From the NCBI GenBank assembly GCA_037445225.1, contig JBBIKW010000005.1, forward strand, positions 124,001-188,000: 64,000 bases of DNA. Reading direction: 5' to 3'. A program made the position numbers and the translations under genes. Below are positions 1 to 7,887 of this stretch, piece by piece. The notes under the pieces were generated by a model. The model was not told where the DNA came from. It made no database searches and was given only the letters and a program-made list of their open reading frames with translations. This stretch comes from M3007 sp037445225 (lineage in GTDB: Bacteria > Bacteroidota > Bacteroidia > Chitinophagales > Saprospiraceae). Every line of letters begins with the position of its first letter. The stretch's first letter is position 1.

Positions 1-1597
1 CTAAGCGCTCGCTGGGATGTGAAGTCCACTGAGCTTCCAGTTCAAATAAAGCAGTGGATACGCCCGCAAGCGCCACGCCCACGAGTAAAAAAATGGAGAA
101 ATTCAACAAGGGCTTTTGCACTTTGCGCAAAAACGCTTGCCATACCCCCTGGATGCCGCTTTTCCCTGCTAAACTCTGCGCGGTGATGTAGTAGGCCACC
201 GCTACCGGGATGAAGGAGAATAAAAGGCGGGTCAGCAGACCATGCTTGCCAAAGAGCAAGAGGATAATGATAGGCAAAGCGAGCGCTGTCACCCATCCCA
301 AAAAAGAACTCCCTTGAATGCCCGTATAAAACGAACGATACATGCGCCCAGCCACTGGCTCTGCCCGGTGGTTGATGAGATACAGCGATATCAGCCCAAT
401 GGACACTACCGTCAATCCTGCTGCAAAACACGCGGGAAGGGCCATTATGATGAAATATTCCCTGTCGCGCAAATAGCCCATCTGGAACAGTGCAATGCAT
501 ACAGCATACGATAGGGCCGGACCAAGCAGATAGGCGATAAATAGGAAGCTCTTTTCAAAAGGCTTGGCGACATATTGAAACAGATTTTGGCCGCCGGGGC
601 GGTCATAGTAGTGGTCGGTAGTAGGGTCTTTGAAGCGGCTTTCCTCGCTTTCCATCTGAGTGACGCGGATGGGAATGCGGCGGGCATAGAGAATAGCTCC
701 CACAACGACGAGACAGCCCAACAAGAAGAAAAGGAAAGCCAACTCCCATCGGCGTTCAACGGCGTGTACGATGAGGTATATCTGTGGCCACAAGTAGTGA
801 CTCGCCCAGTAGATGAGTTTGTCCCCTGCAGAGAGCTTATCCCACTCCTCGCTTCCCTTAAAGTGCGTTTCTGGGATGGGCTGCTCCGAAGGGTGCTGTT
901 GGTTATAGAAAGAGGCCGCCTTTTCCAGGTGGTCGATGAAGTAACCGTCAGAGAGGGTAGCAAAGAGCACGTGATGCAGGAGCACAATAGCGGATAGCGC
1001 CAACAGAAAAAGGCTTATATGGATGAGCAAGCCCGAGACGACTGTACCCACTGCTCGGCTGACGTCCCAACCCAAGATGCCCGGTCGCGGCGTTAGGTAT
1101 TCCCCGTAGCGGCGCAGATGCAACAGCTGGTGTTTAGCAGACAGGCGCGTGCGCTCCAAAGGTGCGTATTCGTATGCGGTTTCCGGAGATAACGGGCAGT
1201 CTTTCGGGCCTAAGCCCATTTCTTCAACTCGATAGCGCTCGTTGACATTGGGCTCGGCGCTGTACTTCTTTACAGTGTTGGGTTCTCGGCTCAGCAGCGA
1301 AGAAAGGCAGGCTCCGATATAGCCGCCGCCGGAGACGGTGCTCAAATAGTCGAAAAGCTTAAGGACGTCAGCTCGGATGAACGCCTGGAGCAGTCCCAAT
1401 CCCAGCGTGGCCGAGCGAATACCGCCTCCGGAAATGGCCAAGCCGACGATGTTGTCGTCGCTTAGCGGCGGCAACCCATTTCGCTGGCGCCGCTCTTTTA
1501 GGTAACCCTCTCGCTCTACAGCCAACACATGGTGGGTGCGCTCGACGTAATCGGGCGGATGAAGCGGGTCAAAAGAAGGGAGAGTAGGTGTTTTCAT
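1..1597 (-). CDS. Patatin-like phospholipase with multiple membrane helices (C-terminus beyond window)
   Basis: The frame is open from an ATG at 1597 to the window edge, giving 532 visible residues. The N-terminus carries a patatin oxyanion motif, ISGGGIRSATLGLG at about residues 55-68. The nucleophile elbow is STVSGGGYIG with Ser89; the usual G-x-S-x-G is here T-V-S-G-G. From about residue 185 onwards there are roughly seven hydrophobic stretches long enough to span a membrane (for example VVSGLLIHISLFLLALSAIV), so a membrane region interrupts or follows the lipase fold. The catalytic Asp (DGG/DGA) is not seen and should lie beyond the window. Family knowledge suggests an acyl hydrolase acting on membrane lipids. 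The fatty-acid hydroxylase gene ends 55 nt upstream on the same strand, suggesting a lipid-modifying operon. Family confident, substrate unknown. Confidence 0.85.
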   Translation of the reverse strand, partial: MKTPTLPSFDPLHPPDYVERTHHVLAVEREGYLKERRQRNGLPPLSDDNIVGLAISGGGIRSATLGLGLLQAFIRADVLKLFDYLSTVSGGGYIGACLSSLLSREPNTVKKYSAEPNVNERYRVEEMGLGPKDCPLSPETAYEYAPLERTRLSAKHQLLHLRRYGEYLTPRPGILGWDVSRAVGTVVSGLLIHISLFLLALSAIVLLHHVLFATLSDGYFIDHLEKAASFYNQQHPSEQPIPETHFKGSEEWDKLSAGDKLIYWASHYLWPQIYLIVHAVERRWELAFLFFLLGCLVVVGAILYARRIPIRVTQMESEESRFKDPTTDHYYDRPGGQNLFQYVAKPFEKSFLFIAYLLGPALSYAVCIALFQMGYLRDREYFIIMALPACFAAGLTVVSIGLISLYLINHRAEPVAGRMYRSFYTGIQGSSFLGWVTALALPIIILLLFGKHGLLTRLLFSFIPVAVAYYITAQSLAGKSGIQGVWQAFLRKVQKPLLNFSIFLLVGVALAGVSTALFELEAQWTSHPSERL

Positions 1598-1652
1598 GCA
1601 AGTCGGTTAGGCGCAACAAATGAACGGCAATATTGCCTGAAAAGAAAAAGCC

Positions 1653-2330
1653 TCAGAGATATTCTTCGGCATTGTCTGCTCCTACGCGAAGAGCCTTTCG
1701 CTTTTGTTGGTTGGGTACAGTGCCAAATACGTAGTCCCAAAGGGGAGAGGAAACGCCAAACATGACGTCGTCCTTGCTGTAATGGTGGATGGCGTGATTG
1801 ATCCACAGCACCTTCAAAAAGTTCTTCGGCATTTTGAAGATGTGGACAGAATAGTGGATTGTCAGGTAAAGAGCATAGCCTACCATAAAACCCGCTAAAA
1901 AGGAGAAGGCGTACTGGCCGAGCAACAACCGGAAGATACCTAAGAGCACGGTGCCAATGACTACGCTTAACACCGGCGGCATGGCTAACCGACTTTTGTC
2001 TTTGGGATAGTCGTGGTGCACGCCATGCATCGTCCATTGAAACTTGCGCCGCGACTCCGTTGTCGGAGCAATGTGGTACACGTAGCGGTGTACCAAGTAC
2101 TCCACCAGAGTGAAAAAGAGGAGTCCTCCGCCAAAGAGGCCGAGGATCTGGGCGTTGCTCAGCGCCGTGGCAGATTTGGTCCACCAGATGAGGCCGGCAG
2201 CGTATGCAAAAAACAAAGACACCGGCACCGCAATGTGGGTCCGCGTCAGGCTGTCTAAGAACTTGTTTTGAAAGATCGGAACCGAGACATTCTCGTTGGA
2301 TACGTAGGATTTTTGTCTTGGGCTTTTCAT
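1653..2330 (-). CDS. Fatty acid hydroxylase family protein
   Basis: A 225-residue membrane protein of the fatty acid hydroxylase/sterol desaturase superfamily. Its di-iron histidine boxes are visible: HRYVYH at 81-86, HGVHH at 102-106, HYSVH at 159-163 and HAIHH at 179-183. Four hydrophobic segments lie between and around them (about 33-50, 62-80, 118-140 and 143-158). The closest described role is 2-hydroxylation of fatty acyl chains of sphingolipids (FA2H/Scs7 type), which suits the sphingolipid-making Bacteroidota; the exact substrate is inferred. Length is normal for the bacterial family. It is the first gene of a probable two-gene unit with the downstream patatin-like lipase. A TAATTTTG element lies 40 nt upstream of the ATG. 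Confidence 0.88.
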   Translation of the reverse strand: MKSPRQKSYVSNENVSVPIFQNKFLDSLTRTHIAVPVSLFFAYAAGLIWWTKSATALSNAQILGLFGGGLLFFTLVEYLVHRYVYHIAPTTESRRKFQWTMHGVHHDYPKDKSRLAMPPVLSVVIGTVLLGIFRLLLGQYAFSFLAGFMVGYALYLTIHYSVHIFKMPKNFLKVLWINHAIHHYSKDDVMFGVSSPLWDYVFGTVPNQQKRKALRVGADNAEEYL

Positions 2331-2370
2331 AGCGTTCTTAGCATTTGTTTTTGTGCTTCTTACGAGGCAA

Positions 2371-2378
2371 CAAAATTA
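2371..2378 (-). promoter_or_regulatory. Bacteroidota -7 promoter element (TAATTTTG)
   Basis: Matches TAnnTTTG on the minus strand, 40 nt upstream of the fatty-acid hydroxylase ATG. No TTTG -33 box at the preferred spacing was seen. Confidence 0.5.
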
Positions 2379-2611
2379 TAGCGCGGCGGAAGAATGCCGT
2401 TTGCACCAACATCTAAAGGTTTTGGAGTTTGGTCGAGTTTTAGGCGATGTTTCTCCTCTGGTTGCGGCACGGTTGTCGGTAGGGAGTACTCTGAGCGACT
2501 ACGGGGCGTTTTTCTGCGCAGGCAGAGGGTCAGGGTTGCTCAAAAGTATTCCATACAATGCGTGGACTTTGATAGAATAAAAAAATAATCTCCAGGCTTT
2601 CGAAGAGCTGC

Positions 2612-2619
2612 TATATTTG
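2612..2619 (+). promoter_or_regulatory. Bacteroidota -7 promoter element (TATATTTG)
   Basis: Matches TAnnTTTG 54 nt upstream of the ATG at 2674. The -33 position has no TTTG. Confidence 0.5.
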
Positions 2620-2673
2620 CCTGAGGTCGGGGGAGGAAAGACAACTATTTTTTCAAAACAAAACGCAACAGTC

Positions 2674-3030
2674 ATGAACAGCACGATTATTTCTTCCGTC
2701 ATTACCTTAGTAGGCGGGTTTATCGTCAACAAATTCTTGCCGGCAGGTTCGGCGACGTGGGCATTACCTCTCATCAGCGCGATTGCTGGCGTAGTGATGA
2801 AACAAGATCCGAAGATGGGCGCCACTTCCGGTGCTGTTGGCGGCGGTGTATTGGGCATTTTGGCCAGCCTGTTGGGCGACCCGAGCGTGGGCAGCGCCTT
2901 AGGGGGCGTGATCGGGCAAGATACTGCCGAGGGGCTCATCGGGTCGCTCTTGGGTGGCGGTATCCTCGGCGGTGCAGGCGGCGGCATCGGTGGCTTCTTA
3001 CAAGGGCTGCTGAATAAGGCGAAGGCCTGA
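2674..3030 (+). CDS. Small glycine-zipper hydrophobic protein
   Basis: 118 residues from the ATG at 2674. An in-frame TTG at 2617 lies inside the promoter element and is rejected. After a hydrophobic N-terminus (STIISSVITLVGGFIVN) the protein is a run of Gly/Ala/Leu segments with GxxxG spacing, for example GAVGGGVLGILASLL at about 49-63 and GSLLGGGILGGAGGGIGGF at about 90-108, ending in the basic tail LLNKAKA. Such glycine-zipper composition is typical of small membrane-inserting or oligomerising proteins. There is no conserved domain I recognise and no cysteine. It is monocistronic: own promoter upstream, strong hairpin terminator 25 nt downstream. Function unknown; a pore-forming or scaffold peptide is only a guess. 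Confidence 0.75.
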   Translation: MNSTIISSVITLVGGFIVNKFLPAGSATWALPLISAIAGVVMKQDPKMGATSGAVGGGVLGILASLLGDPSVGSALGGVIGQDTAEGLIGSLLGGGILGGAGGGIGGFLQGLLNKAKA

Positions 3031-3054
3031 GCCGGCCTTTTTTGAAAAAAAATT

Positions 3055-3088
3055 CCCCATCAGTTCCCGACCGCTGGTGGGGATTTTT
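3055..3088 (+). terminator. Rho-independent terminator
   Basis: CCCCATCAG at 3055-3063 pairs with CTGGTGGGG at 3074-3082 (nine pairs, one G-T wobble) around a 10-nt loop and is followed by ATTTTTG. It sits 25 nt after the glycine-zipper gene and just before the next promoter. Confidence 0.75.
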
Positions 3089-3095
3089 GTTGCCA

Positions 3096-3103
3096 TACCT
3101 TTG
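3096..3103 (+). promoter_or_regulatory. Bacteroidota -7 promoter element (TACCTTTG)
   Basis: Matches TAnnTTTG, only 4 nt before the GTG chosen as the start of the next gene. A transcript starting a few bases downstream would be leaderless or nearly so. Confidence 0.55.
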
Positions 3104-3107
3104 CGAG

Positions 3108-3467
3108 GTGCAACGGATATCTGTTCTACGATCCGCACTCCTTGGAGCAATCATAGTAGGAACTATCGCCTGCGGAACGTCGCCATCGGGGCGCCTTGGT
3201 GCTCTGTCGGATGCTTATTGCGAGTGCACGGCGCTCCTTTTCCAGTTAAACCGCCAAATGGACACCGTCGAGCCCGCGCGTTTGGCGCAGCATCTGCAGC
3301 GAGTAGAAGAGGCTTACTATCAAGCGCGCAAATGCATGAGCCCAACAATAGGGCAACACGGGCCACTGCAGGTAGCAGAACGAGACTCCTTTTTGCTGTT
3401 GCTTCGGCAAAAGTGCCCCGCAACGGCGGACTACCCGGAGCTGGTCTGGGAACTGTTGTGTGAATAG
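3108..3467 (+). CDS. Small putative lipoprotein, unknown function
   Basis: 119 residues starting at GTG 3108, the only plausible in-frame start between the promoter and the signal sequence. A TTG at 3042 would read through the upstream terminator and is rejected. Residues 5-21 are hydrophobic and end at TIAC, giving a candidate lipidation Cys22; the lipobox is weak because Thr is at -3. The mature part has the short cysteine pair AYCECTA and an amphipathic helical stretch with further cysteines (ARKCMSP, RQKCPA, LLCE). I recognise no family. It is expressed on its own, bounded by the terminator upstream and the inverted repeat about 50 nt downstream. Confidence 0.6.
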   Translation: MQRISVLRSALLGAIIVGTIACGTSPSGRLGALSDAYCECTALLFQLNRQMDTVEPARLAQHLQRVEEAYYQARKCMSPTIGQHGPLQVAERDSFLLLLRQKCPATADYPELVWELLCE

Positions 3468-3517
3468 CGCTGTTCCGAAAATCCTCTCTTTGCTCCAAAG
3501 ACGCGCCAATTCCCAAA

Positions 3518-3701
3518 TTTTACAATGGCCCGTTGAGATTTTAGAGCAAAAAAAGGTAGAAGCTGTAGGTTTGGATAGTCCACTCAAACACCTAAACTTT
3601 TACCAAAATTGATTTGCTTGTTCGGGTGTGAGCCAAAAGTGGTAAAAAATCGCTCGGCTATGCTTTAGGCAAAAGCGCTGCTCAAACTTAAACGGACTAT
3701 T
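3518..3701 (+). repeat. Left copy of a 184-bp inverted repeat (MITE-like unit)
   Basis: Identical to the reverse complement of 7888-8071 except for four substitutions, with no indels. The match begins at TTTTACAATGG and stops sharply at GGACTATT; flanks are unrelated on both sides. The unit's own ends are imperfect inverted repeats: AATGGCCCGTTGAGATTTTAG at one end and AATAGTCCGTTTAAGTTTGAG, read inward from the other, share 15 of 21 bases. The size, terminal repeats and lack of an intact gene fit a non-autonomous MITE-like element. I could not see a target-site duplication. Confidence 0.85.
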
Positions 3702-4456
3702 GCTATAGGAAGAATTCTTAAAGTGAAGATGTTAGAAATCACCCAAATTTCTTTTAGATTTGTCCAGCGATTAAATATTCCTGCTTAGTTTTGAAGCGGC
3801 CCTAGAGTGTTTTTATTTCCCCGTCACGTGCAACAAAGTCATCTCTTTTTAAACCTTTGAAACATGTATCTATGAAAGGTGAAGGATTTTTTTCTCTGGT
3901 TCACCAACCCTCTGTTTTACACTGAGACACTAAGACCATCTAGCTTAGGAGGGGCAATTAGTTTAAGTTCATACTGCGCAAGGCTGCCAAAAATAGGAGC
4001 GAGTCGCTTTTTACGCTAGGTAGGAGGAATATTCTTGCTATTTATCGCTGTGCAAGCTCTTGCGACGAGCTCCTTCGGAGAAAGCAGGCGTGACGGGTTT
4101 TTAGAGGGCAAGGCAGGGTACACGGCTGCCGGTGGGAGCGCCGCCTTCGCTGACGAGCCTGTGTCGTCCAGTGGTACGACAGGAAAGGACTGCGATTTTT
4201 TGGCCACTTCGGCCAATAGATTGCCATTAGGTGGTCATCCGATCTGTGTATAGGCCGACAACCCAGATTTCAACCAAACCTGGGAAATTTTCGTGGGCTC
4301 GATCCCTTCTATCCCTTCGCAGGCCGGGAGCGGCTCTGTCGAGTGCTGGAATTTTCCTACAGCCTCCACCGTTGAAAAAAACCAAAGATGGCGAGGTGTG
4401 CCCAATGTCCTTTGGCGCTCCGGATGAAGGCGCGTATTGTCCAGAAAAGGGCATGA
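3702..4456. other. Gene-poor stretch inside the repeat-bounded segment
   Basis: 755 bp, AT-rich at first and GC-richer from about 4.05 kb. Open frames exist on both strands near 4.0-4.5 kb, but none shows a domain, signal peptide or promoter I can support. The plus-strand frame 4231-4518 contains some cysteine-spaced protein-like sequence and could be a worn 5' fragment of the pseudogene that follows. Otherwise I see nothing here. Confidence 0.5.
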
Positions 4457-5951
4457 CAGCGGCTGTCGAAATCCACGACTATCCCGATAACCAATGCTAC
4501 CGTATTCGTTACGCCTAAGAGCCCTCCTCCGGCGACACTCTTACCTGTTGCGAGCGGGAACACCTGCCGCTTGTCCGCCAATGGCAACGACATGCACTTC
4601 ATGGGCGATTGCAGGGGCGTTAACGGCTCTTCTATCCAGTGGAATCAGTTTCGTTTTAGCTCCGGTCCCAGCCTGCGCTGGAGGGCCGATGCCTTTACCG
4701 GTGTACAGATGCACAAACGCTTCAACTTCTGGACGGGCCAGGCAAACCAAGGCGGCGGTGATGCCAAGGAGGTGCTGCACGAAAATCCGGATTCCAACAG
4801 TAGTGCAGTGACGTTGAGCCGGATATACAGACCTAAGAGAGCGCCGGTGGGCAGCATCCATCACTCCGACCACTCCGCGGGGATGATGGTCGCATTTGAA
4901 GATGACATCATCGACTCCATTCCTGGCGGTTACTGTGACCCTCCCTACGGCTGTCTTGACGAGTTGATGCCTCCGAACGATCCGAGAGGCGACTACGAGG
5001 CCCTCGTGCTTTTGGAGCGCACTGACGGCGGCGCAGCAAACCTACTTGCAGCAGGGCATCTATGGGCTGTTGCTCGAGCACCCCGACTGGCTGAGCGGCA
5101 GCGGCGCTCTTTCGGACTTCAAGGCTCGGCACGACGGCGGTTTTGTGGGTCAAAGCGAAGCGCTCCGCCATGCGTGGCGGCAGCTAATGGACGACATTTC
5201 GGCTCATCAGGCGACCCTGGAGCCCACTTACGACTCGTTGAGTGCGCTTTCTGCCCAACTGCAGCAATGGTTTACTGCCCTCACCGCCGACTCCAGCCCG
5301 GAAGCCTCCTTACAGGATTTAACCGATGCGGCCCTTCAGCAGGGCGAGGCGTTGGCGGCCCGGCTGCAGCAGGCGGAAGACCACTTTGCACCAACCGTAC
5401 ACGCTACAGTTGCCCAGTTGCCGGCGCAAAATGCGGCCCTCAGCGATAGTGCCGCGTACGAATGGAGCGAAAAGCGCTACAACGAGATCGCCCTCCAGTG
5501 GCTGTTGGGCATCGAGCCGGACAGCACTGCACTTGCCGACCTGCGCCCCATTGCCCAGACCTGTCTATCCGACGGCGGGCGCGCCGTGTTGGACGCCCAC
5601 GGCCTGTGTGCGGTTTGGCTCAAGGAGTACTACGACGAGGACGGCTGCCTTCCGGCGCAGCCGCACAGCAGCGAAGGAAACGCCTCTGAAAGCGCAACAG
5701 CGAACCTGGATCTGCGCATTGCGCCGAGTCCGGCTCGCGACGTGGTCTGGATCAGCCTGCACGGAGCGACCGACGAAGCCCACCAGGTACAGGTGTTCGG
5801 TGCAGATGGCCGTCAGGTGTTTTCGGGCACGCTGTCGCGGATGGGCCGCTTAGCCCTGCCGGTTCGGGATTGGCCAAGCGGCCTGTACGTGGTGAGGCTC
5901 AGTGGGAACGGCGCGGTCATGGCGCGCAAGTTTTTGGTACAGCAGCCATAA
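4457..5951 (+). pseudogene. Frameshifted T9SS-secreted surface protein gene, 5' end missing
   Basis: Protein-like sequence runs in one frame from after a TGA at 4454-4456 (clear from about 4560, with SGNTC, MGDCRG, ALRW-like and GYCDPPYGC motifs) to about 5011. It continues one frame over from SALTAAQQTYLQQG at 5016 to the stop at 5951. Removing one base in TTTTGG (5011-5015) joins the two frames smoothly. There is no start codon with a signal peptide. The C-terminus from about 5700 is a T9SS type A sorting domain: LDLRIAPSPARDV, VQVFGADGRQVF, LPVRDWPSGLYVVRLSG, then a basic MARKFLV end. The first part resembles the cysteine-containing repeat region of large saprospiral surface proteins. A single sequencing error could explain the shift, but the missing 5' end argues for real decay. 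Confidence 0.65.
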
Positions 5952-6021
5952 ACACATCACCGCACGGGGAGGCCGCGCGGCGCGTGTTGGGTCTCCTCGT
6001 GTTTCCAATTTTTTTCACCTT

Positions 6022-7533
6022 ATGAGAGGAGCAATACATTTTTTTGGCGCAGTGGTCGGGTTGGTTACGGCTGCTCACCTTTTTGCCCAGCACTACGACC
6101 GGAACTGGGCGGGATATGCTTCCTTCCCTGATGAGTGGAGGACGCGCCCTTTGGTAATGATGTTTGAGGAGGACAGCATCCGCTACAAGATTTTTCCGCT
6201 GGACGTTGACTTGGTACCCTACAACGAAGCCGTTGCGATAAGCGATGCGGAGGGCCGCCTTCAGTTTATGACCAACGGCAACGTGGTGGTTTCTTGGGAC
6301 GGCTACATCATGGAGGGCGGCAAGGGCTTCAACGAGGGTTCGGGATACAGCGACTTTAATATCCCTGGCGCTGGCGACACCACGTCGAATGTTCCGTATA
6401 TTCCTTACACCTATCAGCTCATTCTGGACGGCTACGAGGCGGGCGTGTACTACATGCTGCACTCCTTTTTGGGTACGGCGAACATCGAACCCTGTGCGAT
6501 TGGGATGGCGTCGACAAAGATGCAGTTGAGCAAGATAGACATGCGGCTCAACGGCGGTAAGGGGAAGGTGGTGTACAAGAACCGCTACATCAACGAAGTG
6601 GTGATGGGCGCTGCTTTTGTGCTGGTGCAGCACGGCAACGGCCGGGACTGGTGGTTGGTGCAGTGCAGCCCGGATGGATTGCACTTTCGCGCCACGCTGC
6701 TTCGTCGGGACTCGGTGGTGCTGGTGGTGGAGAGCCAGTTGTCGGAGTTGAGTTCGGCGTGGTTCACGTGCGGCGATTTGATAAGCTCGGCGCTAAATCT
6801 GCTGGAGGTATCCTCGGACGGGAGCCTGCTGGTGGACAACTTTGGAACTGGGTATGCGAAGTTGATGGACTTTGACCGCTGCAGCGGAGTGGTGACGTTG
6901 CGAGACACGTTCAGTTTGTGGGGCACCTATATTGAGCATAATGATGGTTCGGGCTATGCCAGGCCCTACATTTTCGCCTTTTCGCCCTCGGGTCGCTATT
7001 TGTATGGGGTGGGTTTTGCCGGCTTTGACCAGTACGACCTATGGGCGGCGGACATCCGGGCCAGTTGGGTTCACTTGGAGGGTATTCCCAGGGAGCTCGA
7101 CGATTTCCAGAACGCGTGGGTGGGCCAGCCTGGGGGCTACGGTCCTTTCAGTCTGGGACCTGACGGCAAGTTGTATAGTCTAAACTACACAGCCCACAAT
7201 GTGATAGTCTATCCTGACGAGTGGGGAGAGGCCAGCGGTCTGTGCGTTGCGGCGCGGGCGCAGGGGGATGCGGGCTATGGCGTTTCGGTGTTGCCGACGG
7301 TGGGCAGGGAGTGGGTGGAGGTGCCCATCACCTTACCGCGCTATAGGGTGGAGGTTGTTGCGGAGATGCAGGTGGTGGACGCGCTGGGTCGGGTGGTGGC
7401 TCGGCACTGCTTTGCGCCGTATGCCTACCTGCACCGGCTGGATGTATCGGGATGGTCGGCTAGGCTGTACCATGTGGTTTTGGCAGAGAACGGCCGGCCG
7501 AGGGCGACAGCGAGGTTAGTGGTGTGCCGGTGA
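6022..7533 (+). CDS. Secreted protein with signal peptide and C-terminal T9SS-like sorting domain
   Basis: 503 residues from the ATG at 6022, chosen because a signal peptide follows at once (MRGAIHFFGAVVGLVTAAHLF, cleavage near FAQ-HY); upstream in-frame codons are not credible coding. The middle looks like repeated beta strands of a propeller-type secreted protein (FAFSPSGRYLYGVGF, FSLGPDGKLYSLNYTAHN). The C-terminus has the sorting-domain pattern VVDALGRVVARH, LHRLDVSGWSARLYHVVL, then a basic end. By analogy it is exported by Sec, then by the type IX system to the cell surface or medium. It follows the frameshifted T9SS gene by 70 bp inside the repeat-bounded segment. Substrate and role unknown. 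Confidence 0.8.
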   Translation: MRGAIHFFGAVVGLVTAAHLFAQHYDRNWAGYASFPDEWRTRPLVMMFEEDSIRYKIFPLDVDLVPYNEAVAISDAEGRLQFMTNGNVVVSWDGYIMEGGKGFNEGSGYSDFNIPGAGDTTSNVPYIPYTYQLILDGYEAGVYYMLHSFLGTANIEPCAIGMASTKMQLSKIDMRLNGGKGKVVYKNRYINEVVMGAAFVLVQHGNGRDWWLVQCSPDGLHFRATLLRRDSVVLVVESQLSELSSAWFTCGDLISSALNLLEVSSDGSLLVDNFGTGYAKLMDFDRCSGVVTLRDTFSLWGTYIEHNDGSGYARPYIFAFSPSGRYLYGVGFAGFDQYDLWAADIRASWVHLEGIPRELDDFQNAWVGQPGGYGPFSLGPDGKLYSLNYTAHNVIVYPDEWGEASGLCVAARAQGDAGYGVSVLPTVGREWVEVPITLPRYRVEVVAEMQVVDALGRVVARHCFAPYAYLHRLDVSGWSARLYHVVLAENGRPRATARLVVCR

Positions 7534-7887
7534 GTGGCGTTGAGGAGGAGCAGTTAGGGTTGGGGTCAAAGCGATGCGGGCCGTCATGAATGGTTGGGTT
7601 GGCGCGTGTGGGTGGGGCCGTTGGGCTGCTCCGAGGCCGTGAGTGGTGGAGTTACTCTGATGGGCGCCTGTGCGACGCGGGAGCGTATGAAAAAACGCGG
7701 GGGCGGCTCTGACGCTGTCGATGGGGGTACTTTTTTAGGGCACTTTAGGCGCGTTTTGTCCAGCGGACTTGAGGGGTTCGAATGAAGTTTTGATGTTGAA
7801 CCTGCGTTTGGAATAGCGACAGGCCAGCTCTCCTGGTTCCAGGTTTGTTCACAGGAACTGGTGTTTTTTGTGCGGCTTTTTGTGTCT
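7534..7887. other. Non-coding, G-rich spacer before the right repeat
   Basis: 354 bp of G-rich sequence on the plus strand. Short open frames here are compositionally unlike neighbouring proteins. A tRNA T-loop-like GGTTCGAAT near 7770 lacks matching stems. I see no functional element. Confidence 0.5.

Larger units (their letters stand above)
2331..2673. other. Divergent intergenic region
   Basis: This 343-bp spacer separates the minus-strand lipid genes from the plus-strand glycine-rich protein. Apart from one -7 promoter element on each strand I see no gene, repeat or structured RNA. Short open frames here lack a credible start and composition. Confidence 0.6.

Noticed and set aside
2617..2673. 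TTG start giving a 19-residue N-terminal extension of the glycine-zipper protein
   Set aside because: The TTG is inside the TATATTTG promoter element; ATG 2674 leaves the normal spacing.
4541..4873. Minus-strand open frame with hydrophobic content
   Set aside because: It lies opposite the cysteine-spaced surface-protein sequence of the frameshifted gene, has no promoter, and no recognisable family.
5046..5951. An independent gene starting at TTG 5046
   Set aside because: Coding character continues upstream of 5046 in the same frame (to AGC 5016) and then in the adjacent frame, with no signal peptide at 5046; it is better read as the 3' part of a frameshifted gene.
7765..7790. tRNA-like T-loop GGTTCGAAT
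   Set aside because: The bases either side do not pair into a 5-bp stem and no anticodon or acceptor stem fits upstream.
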